Below, piece by piece: positions 1 to 11,033 of a DNA stretch of 64,000 bases. Position numbers and translations under genes: made by a program. Below the pieces are notes generated by a model that had not been told where the DNA came from, made no database searches, and saw nothing but the letters and a program-made list of their open reading frames with translations. The DNA lies in NCBI GenBank assembly GCA_030685235.1, contig MU839215.1:1-64000 (forward strand), read 5' to 3'. How positions within the stretch are numbered: position 1 is the stretch's first letter; each line of letters starts with the position of its first letter. This DNA is from Copromyces sp. CBS 386.78. Taxonomy: Eukaryota > Ascomycota > Sordariomycetes > Sordariales > Sordariaceae.

Positions 1-1200
1 AAGGTTTTCTATAACTCATCAGACACTTCTTGATATCTTTACCAATATAAAACCTATCTACCCATGCCAAATATCGTTTTACTCGTTTTGAACAGTTCTA
101 CGTAACTGTATCAACCTTTTAAAGCTATTTACAACCCTCGTCGATCGATACCCTCCAACATTAATAATAAAAGAGTTATTCTATTAAAAAAAGTAGAAAA
201 GTATTATTCTTAATATATAAAAGTTAAATTATACTAAATTAACGAACCGATTTACTTCGCCTTTAAATTTAAACGTTTTTCATATATTATTAAATACTTC
301 GAAGGTCCCCCTTTTATAGTTATTAAATCGGCGTTGGCTAATATTTTTAAATATTTAATTAATAGTATTAAATAGAAATAGAAAATTATTATAGACCTTT
401 TTAAGGAATTCGATACTAAATATAATAATTCCAACCTTACTATTATCGTTCGTCGCGAGCTAAATAACTTAAAGATAATTAAAAATATACATTAAACCGT
501 TTTCGAAGACCGCTTTACTATCTTTATTAATTAATACGATATAAATGATACTATAAAAATATATTTCCTACATAATAAAATTACTAAAGCTATCCATAAT
601 ATTATTACTTACTAATACCCGCTTCTTATTAATAATAATTACGGTAAATAGTTCTAAATAATCCGTTTACTAATTTAAAATTATAAAAATAATATTTATT
701 ACAAAAAGTTCGCTAATCCGTTTTATAAACTATTTTCCTCGAATAATTATAATATTACTTCGTTTATAGAATAACCCGTTAATTAAGGTAGTAACGTAAT
801 AAACTTTAATTTTATATCCGCTATTAATATTATTATATACAATATAATTTCGTAAAAGATTTTCGAATATTATATAAAGACAGACGTATATACCCGTTGC
901 GGTCGTAAGAATTATTTTTCAATAATTTACTACAACTATATTAATTTTAATAAAGATCCCCCTATTTCTACCTATAGTAATTACAGCGGTCGCGGCGGTA
1001 GGGGCAGTAGTAGAAGCGGTAATAAGGGCGGTAATAATAATTCTACTCTTTAATAGGGCTAATATAATTATAATTAATAGGGCTACGGCTAATAAGGCTA
1101 CAGCTAATAATATTAAATTAATATTATAAACGCCTAAGTAACTAATAATAATAATAATACCGCGGCGCCGTAGTATTAATAAGCCTTAGTCCCCATATAC
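1..1200 (+). pseudogene. RIP-degraded Copia-like gag relic
   Basis: This AT-rich block is almost free of CpA and TpG, which is typical of RIP. On the + strand at 889-930 it encodes Y-T-R-Y/C-G-R-K-N-Y-F-S-I-I-Y. That is an exact C-x2-C-x4-H-x4-C zinc-knuckle spacing in which the first Cys, the His and the last Cys have become Tyr (TGT/TGC to TAT/TAC, CAT to TAT). The knuckle is followed at about 980-1050 by a Gly/Arg/Ser/Asn-rich tail (codons GGT CGC GGC GGT), as seen after the knuckle in fungal Copia gag proteins. No intact frame, LTR or pol domain was recognised, so the Copia assignment rests on the CGRKNH-type knuckle only. The 5' end may lie outside the window. Confidence 0.55.
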
Positions 1201-2128
1201 GTCCCCGGCTTCGTCGGCCCTATCTAAGGTAATAAAATTAATTATATTAATTAATAGGAAAATATATAGCTTCTAAATTAAATTGCGATTGGAAGTAACT
1301 ATTTATGGTATAAATACAGAGGGAGGAGAGTAGTATCTTTATATAGCTAAATATAATTAAAATTTATAAATCTTCTATAAATAGCCGTTATAAATACCCT
1401 AATTTATTAAACCTCTCTATCCAATTATTTAACGAATCGTATAAAATATATTATTTAGACCTAATTAATAGTAATTATATTACTTTAAACTTTATTAATA
1501 AATATTTCATTTATCGATATCGTCTTCCTTTCTATAAGTTTACAGCCCCTAAAATCTTCTACCTCGCGGACAGAGGCCTAGCCAAAAGCAATATTACCTA
1601 TTTTATAAGAATTATAATAAGGATAAACCACTATTATAAAATTATTAATTTACTTATTTATAATTTAGCCGAAAATAATCCTATTATTTTCAATTACTTA
1701 TAACTAATTTACTATTCACTAAATATCTTATAACCTTACAACTCGCTTTAATTTACCGCAATTTATAAAGAATATAATTATTTCCTAAAAAGGATCCCTA
1801 ATAATAAGTAGGAAACTTTAATAGCGAGCCCGGTTACCTATTTTAACGTAGCGAATTCAATATTTAAAAAGGCTATATACGAAGAAGTTTTAAACGAGGG
1901 TGAGCCCGATATTAAACTTTAAATAGATATCCTATATTATATTTCTATAATTACGATTATAAAACAAGCGGTTCATTAATATTTTAACCATTTTTAGGAC
2001 TAGATTATTTACTATTTAAAGACTTTTATAATTAGTAAAATACTAATAAACTTTAATTAAACTATTATATTCTATACTATTCCCTATAGTATAATCCCCC
2101 CTCTTCTACTATAAATAATTTTAGTACT
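1200..2128 (+). pseudogene. Unassigned RIP'd coding relic
   Basis: This is AT-rich RIP'd sequence with no ORF above 60 codons. In one + frame from about 1850 to 2128 the translation is mostly sensible and is broken mainly by TAA/TAG, as expected from CAA/CAG. The frame appears to run on into the normal-composition patch that starts at 2129. No conserved domain was recognised. It could be a continuation of the Copia relic or a different repeat. Confidence 0.3.
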
Positions 2129-2640
2129 TTACCGGTGAAATGGAGCAAAACCACACCAACAAAGGAACGGGGCCACACTATACAAACTTGCATGGCGAGG
2201 AGCAGATCCAGAGCTGATGATCTTGTCCGTAGAACTGGATAGAGTTGTCAAATCACAGCTATAAAAACCACCAAAGGAAAGACAGAAGGTGAAGTAGAGC
2301 TTTACCTCTATACTTTTTTTAAGATAGCGAGGTGCGGATTTAGAGGTCGGTGTCAAAGAAGATAGAAGGTACTTTACGAATGCGATTAAAGATTTTAAAA
2401 AGGAGTATTACAAAGATTTTAAGAATGTTGGTGTTCGATTCGTTGTTCTCTGCTTGCTTCTTGGTTGTCTATAGTTTTTTGAAAGGGGATGCTATCCTTC
2501 TTATGCTTTTCCATCTTCAACCCTGTTCAGCCCTGGAGCAGATCCGCTCTTCAGTGTCGCGGCTCCACAAGTATCCCGACATCTACTCTAACAAAAACGC
2601 CCCAACTCACCGGGTAATTAGAAAATTCCGTACTATTATT
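2129..2640. other. Patch of ordinary base composition inside a RIP block
   Basis: About 500 bp has normal CpA/TpG content between two strongly RIP'd stretches. A + frame here reads through about 2129-2267, with a natural stop near 2265. A second + ORF at 2350-2652 is in the same frame as the pre-RT relic of Gypsy C that starts just after it, and its stop is a TAG that could be a RIP'd CAG. No domain was recognised. The patch may be single-copy DNA captured between repeats, or a part of an element that is not duplicated elsewhere and so escaped RIP. Confidence 0.4.
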
Positions 2641-2652
2641 GTAAATTATTAG

Positions 2653-3196
2653 GTATAAATCCGTCGCCTCTATATTCTAATAAGTCCTATTAACCTTAAC
2701 GATATTAAGGAGCTATCCGCCACCGCTTTTAATTAATTAGTAGAAAAGTATAACTTCTAAATTATTCGTACTACGAAGGCTAATATAAATAAAAATATTA
2801 AACGTATATTAGAGGAAGATAAATTAGTAAAAAAATATAGTATTTTAAACCTATTTATTTTTAATAATAAACTTACCTTAGAAATAATTAAAGAAGTTTT
2901 AATAAGTAGAAAATAAAAGTATAAGAAGTTCTTCGGTAATAATTTCTACTACTAAATCGACAATTTAATAAGTAAAAGTAATATAACTATTTTAAAAGCT
3001 ATTAAAATCTCTAACTCCGTTAAAATTAATAGTATAAATAATAATTTTCCCTAATACGAAGAAGTTATCGATTAATACTTCGCTACTAATAGTATTACCT
3101 TACGTAAGGTTATTTTAGAGGATATTATAAAGTTTTACAAAAAAGCTGATAAATTACTTAAAACAAACGTATAAATTTAAATTAAACTACTTTAAT
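2653..3196 (+). pseudogene. Gypsy element C, upstream part of polyprotein (before insertion A)
   Basis: A single + frame translates sensibly through this stretch with stops only at TAA/TAG, for example the segments INLNDIKELSATAFNQLVEK and EEVIDQYFATNSITLRKVI. At 3196 it is interrupted by element A. When A and one copy of the TTAAT target duplication are removed, the frame continues directly into the RT N-terminal part of element C at 11034. This is therefore the region upstream of RT of a + strand Ty3/Gypsy polyprotein. The 5' LTR of C was not found. Confidence 0.6.
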
Positions 3197-3553
3197 TATC
3201 ACGGGGCAAGGCGAACGTTAGGTATTTGTAAAGATATTCGTAATTGTACGAGGAAGAGGAAGCTATTTGGGGGAGCCTTAATGGCCATCTATATACAATA
3301 AGTATGTAGCCCGTACAGCCTAGTCATCCCATAGATCATCCTATAGATTATCCTATAAACTAGTATAATTTATGTAGCCTTAGCGATAGGGGTAGGCTAA
3401 TAACCGCAACTAATTAGATATTAAATATATTTAACCGCATCTGCTATACTAGGTCTCTATAGCCAATTAGAACATACTATCTACCTAATAACTATTACTA
3501 TAGTAAAAGTAGTAATATAGGACGGTTAATCAATTATAGATAACCTTATAATA
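3197..3553 (-). repeat. 3' LTR of Gypsy A
   Basis: This is a 357-bp LTR that aligns end to end with 10672-11028. The lower-coordinate (outer) end keeps tatcacggggcaagg, while the inner end is RIP-mutated (ccttataata against ccctgtgaca in the other copy). It contains a short tandem of about 13 bp (variants of catcctatagat) in three copies. Confidence 0.9.
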
Positions 3554-6199
3554 CTTCCCTCGCTTAAAATACCCTTAGGGTAAAAATATTTCTCTTTTTA
3601 ATCTCCTCTATAATATTTATTATTTACCCTTTTATATTATTTTTACTTTCTTTTTTAAGCCGCTACCTTACCTTTTTAGTAACGTAGTAATTGCTATACT
3701 ACTAGTATTATATTTATTTTTTCTGGCGGCTAGTCCGTCCTTACGGCCTTCTCTAGAGCCTTCTTAATTTTATAACGATATTTCTCGTTTGCGATTTATC
3801 GTAGTAGTATTAATATATTTAAGTTATTATTATAAAACTTTCTAAAGTTATCGATATAATATTTTACATCCTTCTATAATTGTTAAATAGGATTGTAAGG
3901 GCTTCTCCAAATTACTTAGTACTCTTATTTACTATTTTCTATATTAAAACGGCAGCCGTCGATAATTTTGTAGAATTATTTAATTATATTTTTAATGTTA
4001 TTATTCGTTTTATAATCCGCTCGTTATTTACTCGGATATTTTAAGTTTTATCCTACTCGGAAATCCTTTAATAGTTCTAAAGTTTTATTATATTATTATA
4101 GAAAGTGCGGCTATATTTTATATTAACGAGGAGTTTTAGTATAATGCAGTAGTTATTTATTTTTATAATTTCGAAAAGCCTTTCCTATAATAGTATAAGT
4201 TTAGTTTGTAGGCAGCCTAATACGAAGTTAATTATATTAAATAAAATTTTATCGCCAATATAGTACTTCGGCGTATTGGACCGTTTTTCGTTAGCGGTTT
4301 CTTTATATTATATTTAATTATTTTTACTTATAGCGGTAATTTTATTTAATATTATACTAAACCGGTTAGCGATTTTATTAACTTTAAAGTATTTTGCCTA
4401 CTATATTTTAAAAAGCTTTAGTAGGTATAGTTAGGCGGGTTCGACTCCTATCCGAGGGTGAAAATTATAATTTATAAAGAACGGGGATATATTAATACTA
4501 TTTAAATATACGTTATTACCCGCGAATTTTATTAGGGGTAATTAATTAATTTAATTATTTTAAACCTAATTAATATAAGTATAAAAGAAACGCTCTAATT
4601 TAATATTAATACGTTCCGTTTAACTATTAATTTTTTTTATAGAAAGCCGATAATAGCTTTAAAGTAATTCCTAACCTTTTAAATAGAGCCTTTTAAAGTT
4701 ATAAAACGAATTAAGTGCTACGATTGGAAATAATAGTATTTAGTAGGCTATAAAGGGCGTAAATTTTCTTAATAAATCGATTAACGAATTCTTTTATAGT
4801 TAGTATTTTAATTAGGATATAGTACTTTATTTTCGTTAAATAGTTTACTATTATAATAATATATTTATATTCTCGGCCTCCCCGGATGTAGGGCGTTATA
4901 GGAGTAATATAATTAATAACGATATCCTTTTATAGGGCGAAGGGTATTAGTAGAGGCTTTAAAAACTTTATTAGTACGTATTGTAACGGCTTCGTTTTTA
5001 TATATTGGAAGTAAACTTTATAATAAAACCTAACGGCCTTTTCTATATTTAACTAATAAAATAAGCAATTAAAAGTAGTAAACGTTTTATCCCGGCCTTA
5101 GTAGCTTACTAGTACGGATTTATAATATTTTCGTATAAAATACAATTATAGTATAGTATTTTCTAAATCGACTATAAGCGTTAAACGTCGGTATACTTTG
5201 CCGTTAATTACGTAGTATTCTATAAAAGCTATTTTTCTTATACTTTTCTTTAGTACTTTGGACTATATTTAACGGTTTTCGTCCGTGAGGACGGCTATTA
5301 AATTTAAATAGAAGATTAAGTTACGGTAGTTAGCGTCGATTAATTTATCCGTAAATAATTCTTTAAAGTTAAATTTGTAAATATAAATATAATTCACAAA
5401 AATAGAAAGGTCGAAAAGTATTTTATAGCGGGCTTTTAACTAGTCGTCGTTTATATCCTTTAATATATCTTCTAATTTCCTATTTAGAGCATTAGGACGG
5501 ACTTAGAAAATACTTAGCCTATATTTAATAGTGAAGTTAAATTCGGATAGGAAATTAAATTACTATATATATTGTAGCGTAAGTTTCTTATTCTCTGTAA
5601 AGGTTTATAGGCCTTTATAGTCGATTAGGATTTTAAACGGTTTTTAGGCGCCTTACAATTCCGGTCCCTATTCTTCTAAGGCTTTAATAATTATAAGTAA
5701 TTCTTTATTATAAATATTATAATTATATTCTACAGCGGAATATTTCTATAAAAAATATACGATTAAGTATAAAATATTCTCGTTATTGTATTAGGATAAT
5801 ATATTGCTTACGGCCCAATTAGAAGTATTGGTTTCGACTACGGTTGGGCGGGATTAATTATAAATTCGAAGGACGGGACTTGTAGTAAAGACTTTTTTCA
5901 ATTCTTTAAAAACTCTTTAATAGTCTTTTATTTAATGTTATTCGGCTAATTTCTTTGTAAAATCGTATAGTAGAATAGTTATAATCGAAAAGTATTAAAT
6001 AAATTGCTGGTAGAAATTTATAAATTTTAAGAACCTTTAAAATTAGTATTATAATTACGGGGCCTCTTATTTAATAATAGTTTTCACTTTTCTAAAATCT
6101 ATTTCTATACCCCCTAGTATAATAAAAAGGTTTAAGTATTTTATACGGGTAATATTGAATTCGTATTTATTAATATTTAATTAAAAGCTAGCGTTAATT

Positions 6200-6700
6200 A
6201 TTCTTCTAAAGATTTTATCTATATAAGTAGTATATTCTTTTACATTTTTAAAATAAATGAAAATATTATTTAAGTACGTTATTGTATAAATATTTAGAAT
6301 ATTATATAGTATATCGTTAATATAATTCTAAAATATACTAAGTACGCCCTAAAAGCCGAAAAGAAGGATTAACGATTTATAAAAATTGAAACGTATAATA
6401 AAAGCGATTAATTATTTGTAGCCTTTTTAAATACGGATTCGGTTAAAAGCGGCGATAATATTTAATTTAGTAAAGACTTTAGCGTAGTAAATAGTATTAA
6501 GAATTTCCTTAATTAATAGAAATAAATATTATATTTTAAGTATAATATTATTAATATTATAGTAATTAATATAAATACAAATACCTCCGCTAGGCTTATT
6601 TATAAAGAATAAGGGTAAAGTTGCTTAAGATTAGGAAGGTTTAATAAAATTGTTTTCTAATTAATTATCGATTTATTTTTTAACGATAGTTGCTTCTATA
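6200..6700 (-). pseudogene. Reverse transcriptase relic of Gypsy A
   Basis: The complementary strand gives the Ty3/Gypsy RT core: a GxxGVL-like turn, NYINDILYNILN, then the catalytic box as TAC TTA AAT AAT (Y-L-N-N, from YLDD) at 6265-6276, followed by IFIYFKNVKEYTTYIDK. Both catalytic Asp codons have become Asn by G-to-A change, so the enzyme could not work even if the stops were ignored. Confidence 0.85.
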
Positions 6701-7764
6701 AGTAAAATTAGTCGGTAGCGGGCGTTCGGCGGCTTTTCCCCTAATATAAATTCGATTTTATAGTCGTATATTCGATAAGGCGGAAATTTATTCGCTTTCT
6801 TAGTATAGAAAGCGTTAATTCTTCTTTAATATTTATACGGGAATTTGAGCTTAATTTCCTTATTAGTTTTCGGAAGCCGGTCAATTTTCTTATAGAATAT
6901 TAGTATATTTTCTTCCGTAATTTTTATAATAATAGCTTTATATATAGGCGCGTCTTTATTTAAATTGCCTATAAAAGTAGCGGTTCGGACGATTTTAATA
7001 ACTATTAATTCTTTTTAATTTACGTCCTTTATATATACGTCGATAAATTTATAGAAGCGCTTTAGGAAGCGGTCCTTATATTATTTATTTTTGCCGTTTA
7101 TAATATCTTAGGCTATTTCTTTAATAAGATTATTAAAAATATTAGTTTTGTAGAAGGTAATTAATTAGTAGATTTCTATATAATTTATAAAGTAGGGTTG
7201 TAAATTGTACGTTTTATATAGGAAATTAAAGGTGGCAATATTAATACTATATATATCCTAAACGTTAATTCGTCCTTCGATTATTTTAAACCGCTTTATA
7301 ATTAAATAAGTAGTATTAGGGGAATTCTTTATACCTTTTACTTTTCTATAGGGCGGCGTAGGTATAAAAGGTTCTATTACTTATCTTAATACATTATAAT
7401 CTAATAAAGCTATATTTCTAATAAATCCTTTAACGGGAAGTTTAAAACAATATAAAAGGAAATTGCAGCGGTATAGCCACGCCCCCTATTTTAAATAGAA
7501 ATTCTCGTTAGCTTTGTAAAATTTATAAAGGTTATAAGCCTTACCCCTAGGGTAACTTTCGTAAAATTTATAATAGGGGGCCGGAATAAAAATAGAATTA
7601 TTTTTTAATAATAATTCTAATATTTAAATATCGCTATACTCCGGTCCGTTATAGGGGATATAGTCCTAAAAACGTAATAGCCCTAGTATATTCTAGCGAA
7701 GCTCTTATTAGTATAGGAGTAGTACGGAATTAAAATTGGCTTCTAATAATAATTTTAAGCCTTA

Positions 7765-7952
7765 ATAATAGTAATCTACCCTACCGGTAGTCTTATCGAT
7801 ACTTTTATCGGTAGTCCCGGGGTAGTATTTTAAATTCTAAAATTCTTTTAAATTCTAGTAATAGTAATTTATTCTACTAGTAATTTTATTAATATTCTTA
7901 TCGGTAGTCCCGGAGTAGTATTTTAAATTCTAAACTTCTTTTAAATTCTAGT
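7765..7952. repeat. Tandem duplication of about 93 bp in Gypsy A
   Basis: Two adjacent copies start near 7771 (gtaatctac) and 7864 (gtaatttat). Both contain ggtagtccc and ttttaaattctaa. The same pair is present in element B at about 17030-17220, so the duplication predates the split of the two copies. It lies between the gag knuckle and RT. Confidence 0.7.
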
Positions 7953-7960
7953 AAGGTAAT

Positions 7961-8165
7961 AGTTAATCCCCTAAAGTCTAATATTCTATTAGACTCTAGC
8001 GAAGTAGCAATTTCGGCGGTTGAATATCGCTATATATAGGTCCCTTTATAAAGATTAAGTATTAATCCCTTAGAATTTAATATTCTAATAGATTTTAATA
8101 AAGTAATAGTTTCGGCGGCTAAATATCGTTGCGTATAAGTCCTTCCGTAGGGATTAGAATCGAAC
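7961..8165. repeat. Tandem duplication of about 100 bp in Gypsy A
   Basis: Two copies start at 7961 and 8061. Both run from ttaatccc through taatattcta to ttcggcgg and an aatatcg segment. The first copy contains aaagtcta at 7973-7980, which is the empty version of the site that carries a small inverted-repeat element in copy B at 17243. Confidence 0.7.
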
Positions 8166-9143
8166 GATTTATTAGATTGCTTTTTATTCGGCTAATATAA
8201 TTATTTATTTTAAATAGAAGCTTTAATATTTTTAGGATATTTAATAATACTTTTTTATCCCGTTCGTTTATTATCGCTACGTAAAGTTGGTAATAAAAAT
8301 TATTAAGAGAGCGGTTTTATATATTGGGGGCGTTCTATAGGGAAACGGGGAAATCCGATAGGAGGTATTAGTCGGCGTACTAATTAATAAATTAAACCTT
8401 CCTTTCTATTTAAGAAATATATAGTTCGTATTTCTTAAGTTAAGGTAGTCCTAAAATAATAGGGTAGTTAAGGAAAATATTATAAATTAAGAATGTAATA
8501 TTTTCTATATAATAATTAATATAAAAGTTTATTATAAGTCCTTTAATAATAAGCCTTTTTATAATACTATTAATAAGAATTAATTTTTTAAGTTCTAAGA
8601 ATTTAAATATAGCGAATCCGTTTTTCCTTACGAAAAAACGGTCGATAAAAGTAAATATTATATAATTACTATCGACGAAAATTGTATAATAAATTTTATA
8701 TAGTCCGAAGGATAAATAAAAGGAAAGGAATAATAAATTTTTACGGAAATTATTTAGTAAATTAATAATAATTATTTCTAAATTTCTAAACGGCTCCTTC
8801 CTTCTTCTTATAGACTTTTTTCGCCCCTATAAGCAATTATTTATAAAATTTAATTATTTCCCTAATTATTACCTACGTTATTATAATACTCTTCGCCTTC
8901 GTTTTCTTCTCCGGCGTTTATAGTACGGAGGTTTATATTATTGCCGTATCCCCGCTAGCCGGCCGCCGGGGGGTTAATATTAGTATTGCCGTTATTATTA
9001 GTATTCCTAGTATTTTAACCGGTACTTCCGCTTCCCCGGCTTCTTTTACTTCCTCTTCGGCTATTTCGGCCTTTTCTATTACTTTTTTAGCCCCTCTTAT
9101 TACCGGTTTAAGGGTTACAATCGCCGTAATTAATATTATTACG

Positions 9144-9185
9144 GTAATTCTTTATAATATACCCTTCTTTTCTATATTTATAGTA
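9144..9185 (-). pseudogene. gag zinc knuckle of Gypsy A
   Basis: The complementary strand reads Y-Y-K-Y-R-K-E-G-Y-I-I-K-N-Y, which is C-x2-C-x4-H-x4-C spacing with every Cys and His turned to Tyr. Copy B keeps the last Cys as TGC at 18831-18833, so the Tyr codons in A are direct evidence of G-to-A change. Confidence 0.8.
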
Positions 9186-10671
9186 TAAATTATTCTTATT
9201 CTAATATTTAATAATATTATTATAAACAGTATATAAAATATAGATAGTATTAAAATTTATAATATTACTTCCTTTATTAACGGTCTTTCCTAAATTATTA
9301 TTAGAATTCGAATTAGAAATTTTACTAATAGCGGATTTAGCCCTATAATCGTCGTCTTTAATATTGTACGCAAAATTGCGGTAGAATAATAATTATTCTT
9401 TAAAATTATTTTCGGCGGGGAGGGTTCGTTAATAAATAAGGAAAATACAGAATTTTTAGGAAATTTTATTTTATAAGTAATATATTTTTATAGCATTATT
9501 CAAACTATAATAGTTAACGGTCTTAATGTATTTTATTTCGAAGTCGGCGAAAAAATAGTTTCCCTATTTAAATTCGTTAAATTTGCGGGCGGTATTTAAA
9601 TATAAATCTATATTATTATAATAGGTATATAAGAAGGATAGGAATTTAATATTTATTTTCTATTATTAAACTTTAGGATTATTAGGGTTTATAAGGATTT
9701 TTTAAATATCTTTATTAATTAAAGTAGTTACTTTAGGGTTAAGTAAATAATTTATATAAACGATTTTAATTCTTTTGTCGGGGAACTTAATAGTATTTAA
9801 AGTTTAAATAGAAAGGATACGGCTTTTCTATATTAAATATATTTTATTATATTTGACATAATCCCTTTAGGTAGCTGCGAAGGGTTTAGGGTCCGGGAGG
9901 AGCGGCTTTTAGTACCCTATTATATTTGTACTACCGTTTATAGTAATTTAGGCAATATAATTTTACTAATATATAACGAGAACGGCCTACGCTTCTTAAG
10001 CGAGGTTTCGTATATTATTAAATTTGGTATAAATTTAATAAAATTCTTCTTAAATTTGGTAAAAGTCCTTTAGAGCTTATTTATATTCGTTAAAAATATT
10101 AGCGTATTATTTTTTCTTAAATTAGAACTTAGATTAAAAGTTCCGAAATTCTTTAATAGTAATAGTAAAATAACAGTCGAATACCCTAATTATTCGGGTA
10201 ATAAGGTTAATAATTATTCGAAATATTCTTCCTTCGGTTAGGCTGAAGGAGTTAATAAGGGTACTATTGTAAATAAGTTTAACCTTCGCCAAATATTAAA
10301 TAACGGTTATAATAAGAATTGTAATTGTATTAATACGAGGGAAGCCGTTTAAAATTATTAAATAGATTTCTTTATTAATAAAGGGGTTAGAATTTTCTAT
10401 TAATATTCCTAAGCTCTCCGGTTCGTCGGTATAATTTAGTACGTTAAATATTTTAACGTTATTATCTATAATATATTCTAATAATTAAGCTTACTACGGG
10501 GCGTTTGGGAGAATACCTTCGTTTATAATAATATTATCGTTATTTGGAGTTATAGATTCGGGCCTTCGTAGCCTCCTATTCTCTAGCGATTAGTGGCGTC
10601 GCCTAGTTATATTAAATAATATACGTTTAAAAAGATATACGTTCGTAGCGTAATAGTTAAGTATAATTAAT

Positions 10672-11028
10672 TTTTACGGGGTAAAGCGAACGTTAGATAT
10701 TTGTAAAGATATTTATAATTGTACGAGGAAGAGGAAATTATTTAGGGGAGCTTTAATAGCTATTTATATATAGTAAGCATATAGCCCGTACAGCCTAGTT
10801 ATCCTATAGATTATCCTATGGATTATCCTATAGGCTAGTATGGTCTATATAGCCTTAGCGATAGGGGTAGGCTAATAACCGCAGCCAGTTAAATATTAGA
10901 TGCGTTTAGCCGCATCTACTGTGCTAGGTCTCTGTAGCCAATTAGAGCATGCTATCTACCCGGCAACCATTACCGTGGTAAAGGCAGTGATATGGGACGG
11001 TTAGTCAGTCACAGATAACCCTGTGACA
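10672..11028 (-). repeat. 5' LTR of Gypsy A
   Basis: This 357-bp LTR ends with ccctgtgaca at the outer edge, the complement of a TGTCACAGGG start. Its outer half is little mutated and its inner half is heavily mutated. A 5-bp duplication TTAAT follows at 11029-11033. Confidence 0.9.
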
Positions 11029-11033
11029 TTAAT

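Larger units (their letters stand above)
3197..11028 (-). mobile_element. Complete Ty3/Gypsy LTR retrotransposon A (RIP-inactivated)
   Basis: The element is 7832 bp, bounded by two 357-bp LTRs and a 5-bp target duplication TTAAT (3192-3196 and 11029-11033). It is oriented on the minus strand. The purine tract next to the 3' LTR (3554-3562, reading GAGGGAAG) and the order gag then RT on the complementary strand agree. A gag zinc knuckle lies at 9144-9185 and an RT YxDD box (now YLNN) at 6265-6276. Integrase-like sequence would lie toward lower coordinates. All frames are destroyed by RIP. Truncated element B (14727-20705) is a second copy of the same family. A sits inside + strand element C. 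Confidence 0.92.
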
